64,000 nucleotides of DNA from Saprospiraceae bacterium. Lineage in GTDB: Bacteria > Bacteroidota > Bacteroidia > Chitinophagales > Saprospiraceae. This document shows, in pieces, positions 63,478-64,000 of the stretch. The DNA is taken from positions 1,460,001 to 1,524,000 of the forward strand of contig JADJLQ010000001.1 of NCBI GenBank assembly GCA_016709995.1, read 5' to 3'. The position numbers and the translations under genes are program-made. The notes under the pieces are model-generated. The model had not been told where the DNA came from. It worked only from the letters and a program-made list of their open reading frames with translations, and ran no database searches. Position 1 is the stretch's first letter. Each line of letters begins with the position of its first letter.

Positions 63478-63510
63478 TTGGGTTTTTCAACCATAAAATC
63501 GATAATTTTG
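63478..63510 (+). promoter_or_regulatory. Promoter of the secreted-protein gene, possibly leaderless
   Basis: TTG (63478-63480), 22 bases, TAATTTTG (63503-63510). The ATG follows only five bases later (63516), so transcription would start at or next to the start codon, giving a leaderless or nearly leaderless mRNA, unless another promoter is used. Confidence 0.45.
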
Positions 63511-63515
63511 TAATA

Positions 63516-64000
63516 ATGAAAAGAATTCTAGCGATCTCTTCTTTATTGTTGTGTGCTTTTGTACTACCTTCCCAAAGTAGCCTGCCTTTTACCTGTGGGA
63601 CTGAGCATCTGGAAGACATTAAACAAGAGATGCTCAAAAACAGGGAGGAATTCAAAAACCTTCATATTCAAAGGGGGGCTATCAATTATATACCTGTCAA
63701 AATATTTTTGGTTGCATACAATGATGGTACCGGCAATATATCAGTCATGAATGCGCTGCGCATGATGTGCCAATTGAATAAAGCCTATGTCGACCAAAAT
63801 ATTCAATTTTATATCAAAGAGCTCAAAACAATCAATAATACGGCCATCGCTGAGACACCTGGATCTTCCGGAGGTACTTTGCAAATGTCCCTAAACAAGG
63901 ACCCCAAAGCCGTCAATATCTTCATCACCCAAAAGATTCTCGATGGTGTGGCTGGATATTATATAGGACCGGCAGCGTCCTCCAATGATTTTATCGTCAT
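63516..64000 (+). CDS. Secreted protein, N-terminus only, probable metallopeptidase propeptide
   Basis: The frame is open from ATG 63516 to the window end (161 residues). Signal peptide MKRILAISSLLLCAFVLPSQ; then TCGTEHLEDIKQEMLKNREE, YIPVKIFLVAYNDGTG, and MNALRMMCQLNKAYVDQNIQ followed by FYIKELKTINN. The order of an IPVxxxxV strand, a helix with LNxxYxxxxIQFxI and a later AVNIFITQ strand is that of the region before the zinc motif in M43-type (pappalysin-like) peptidases secreted by T9SS in Bacteroidota. The zinc motif HExxH would lie beyond the window, so the call is tentative. Confidence 0.65.
   Translation, partial: MKRILAISSLLLCAFVLPSQSSLPFTCGTEHLEDIKQEMLKNREEFKNLHIQRGAINYIPVKIFLVAYNDGTGNISVMNALRMMCQLNKAYVDQNIQFYIKELKTINNTAIAETPGSSGGTLQMSLNKDPKAVNIFITQKILDGVAGYYIGPAASSNDFIV

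Noticed and set aside
1..64000. Defence islands, CRISPR arrays, integrases or transposases
   Set aside because: None of the translated products match such families and no regular direct repeats with spacers were seen.

Overview
The window reads as chromosomal DNA of a Bacteroidota bacterium, most likely of the Saprospiraceae/Chitinophagia-like side of the phylum. Evidence: a fused SecDF, SusC/SusD outer-membrane pairs, a type IX secretion (T9SS) C-terminal sorting domain, a PorE-like TPR/PD40/OmpA lipoprotein, an LDH-like malate dehydrogenase, and many upstream regions carrying the Bacteroidota minus-7 box TAnnTTTG, two of them with TTG exactly 19 bases further upstream. Roughly 48 genes are visible. 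I found no rRNA, tRNA, CRISPR array, prophage or insertion sequence.

Layout. 1-3160 (-): MutS2 (cut by the window edge and frameshifted) and IlvE. 3409-9053: a small unknown gene, a PorE-like OmpA lipoprotein and SecDF. 9497-10082 (+): ribosomal L21-L27. 10440-14702 (-): a compact operon pyrR-pyrB-thioredoxin/YbbN-like-YjbR-like-FAD oxidoreductase-haem-binding protein. 14727-23401 (-): SusC, SusD, a strong terminator, then a giant VCBS/ASPIC lipoprotein. 23713-26255 (-): an OstA/LptA-like LPS-transport protein and a BatE-like protein. 26358-30354: a shortened DUF4293-like membrane protein, a T9SS cargo with dockerin-like repeats, and an unknown 472-residue protein. 30396-32320 (-): AroE-proline dehydrogenase. 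32538-38945 (+): miaB, a sigma-54-type activator, lptE, an unknown gene, secG, groES, groEL. 39104-41454 (+): PbpC, frameshifted. 41462-45159 (-): HU/SPOR protein, KdsA, FAD dehydrogenase, DoxX. 45219-47811 (-): EI24 protein, an unknown protein, and a broken rpsP. 47941-51895 (-): exonuclease, Rpe, TonB receptor. 52142-54241 (+): coiled-coil and PD40 proteins. 54244-56571 (-): a Gfo/Idh/MocA remnant and PyrG. 56774-61357 (-): TonB receptor plus beta-helix lipoprotein. 61519-63399 (-): an unknown secreted protein and Mdh. 63516-64000 (+): start of a secreted protein, probably a metallopeptidase.

The genes work together mainly on the cell envelope: protein export (SecDF, SecG), LPS synthesis and transport (KdsA, LptE, OstA-like), peptidoglycan (PbpC, SPOR, OmpA), outer-membrane uptake (three SusC/TonB receptors) and T9SS secretion, mixed with housekeeping genes (pyrimidine synthesis, chaperonin, ribosomal proteins).

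Most worth a second look: (1) three perfectly phased 11-bp repeats directly upstream of the minus-7 box of the TonB receptor/beta-helix operon (61393-61425), a layout like Pho boxes bound by OmpR/PhoB regulators; (2) rpsP with its conserved middle missing although promoter and terminator are intact; (3) a DUF4293-like protein that also lacks its middle; (4) two homopolymer frameshifts (mutS2, pbpC) which, with (2) and (3), raise the question of assembly error versus real lesions. I did not find a clearly new defence or mobile system here.
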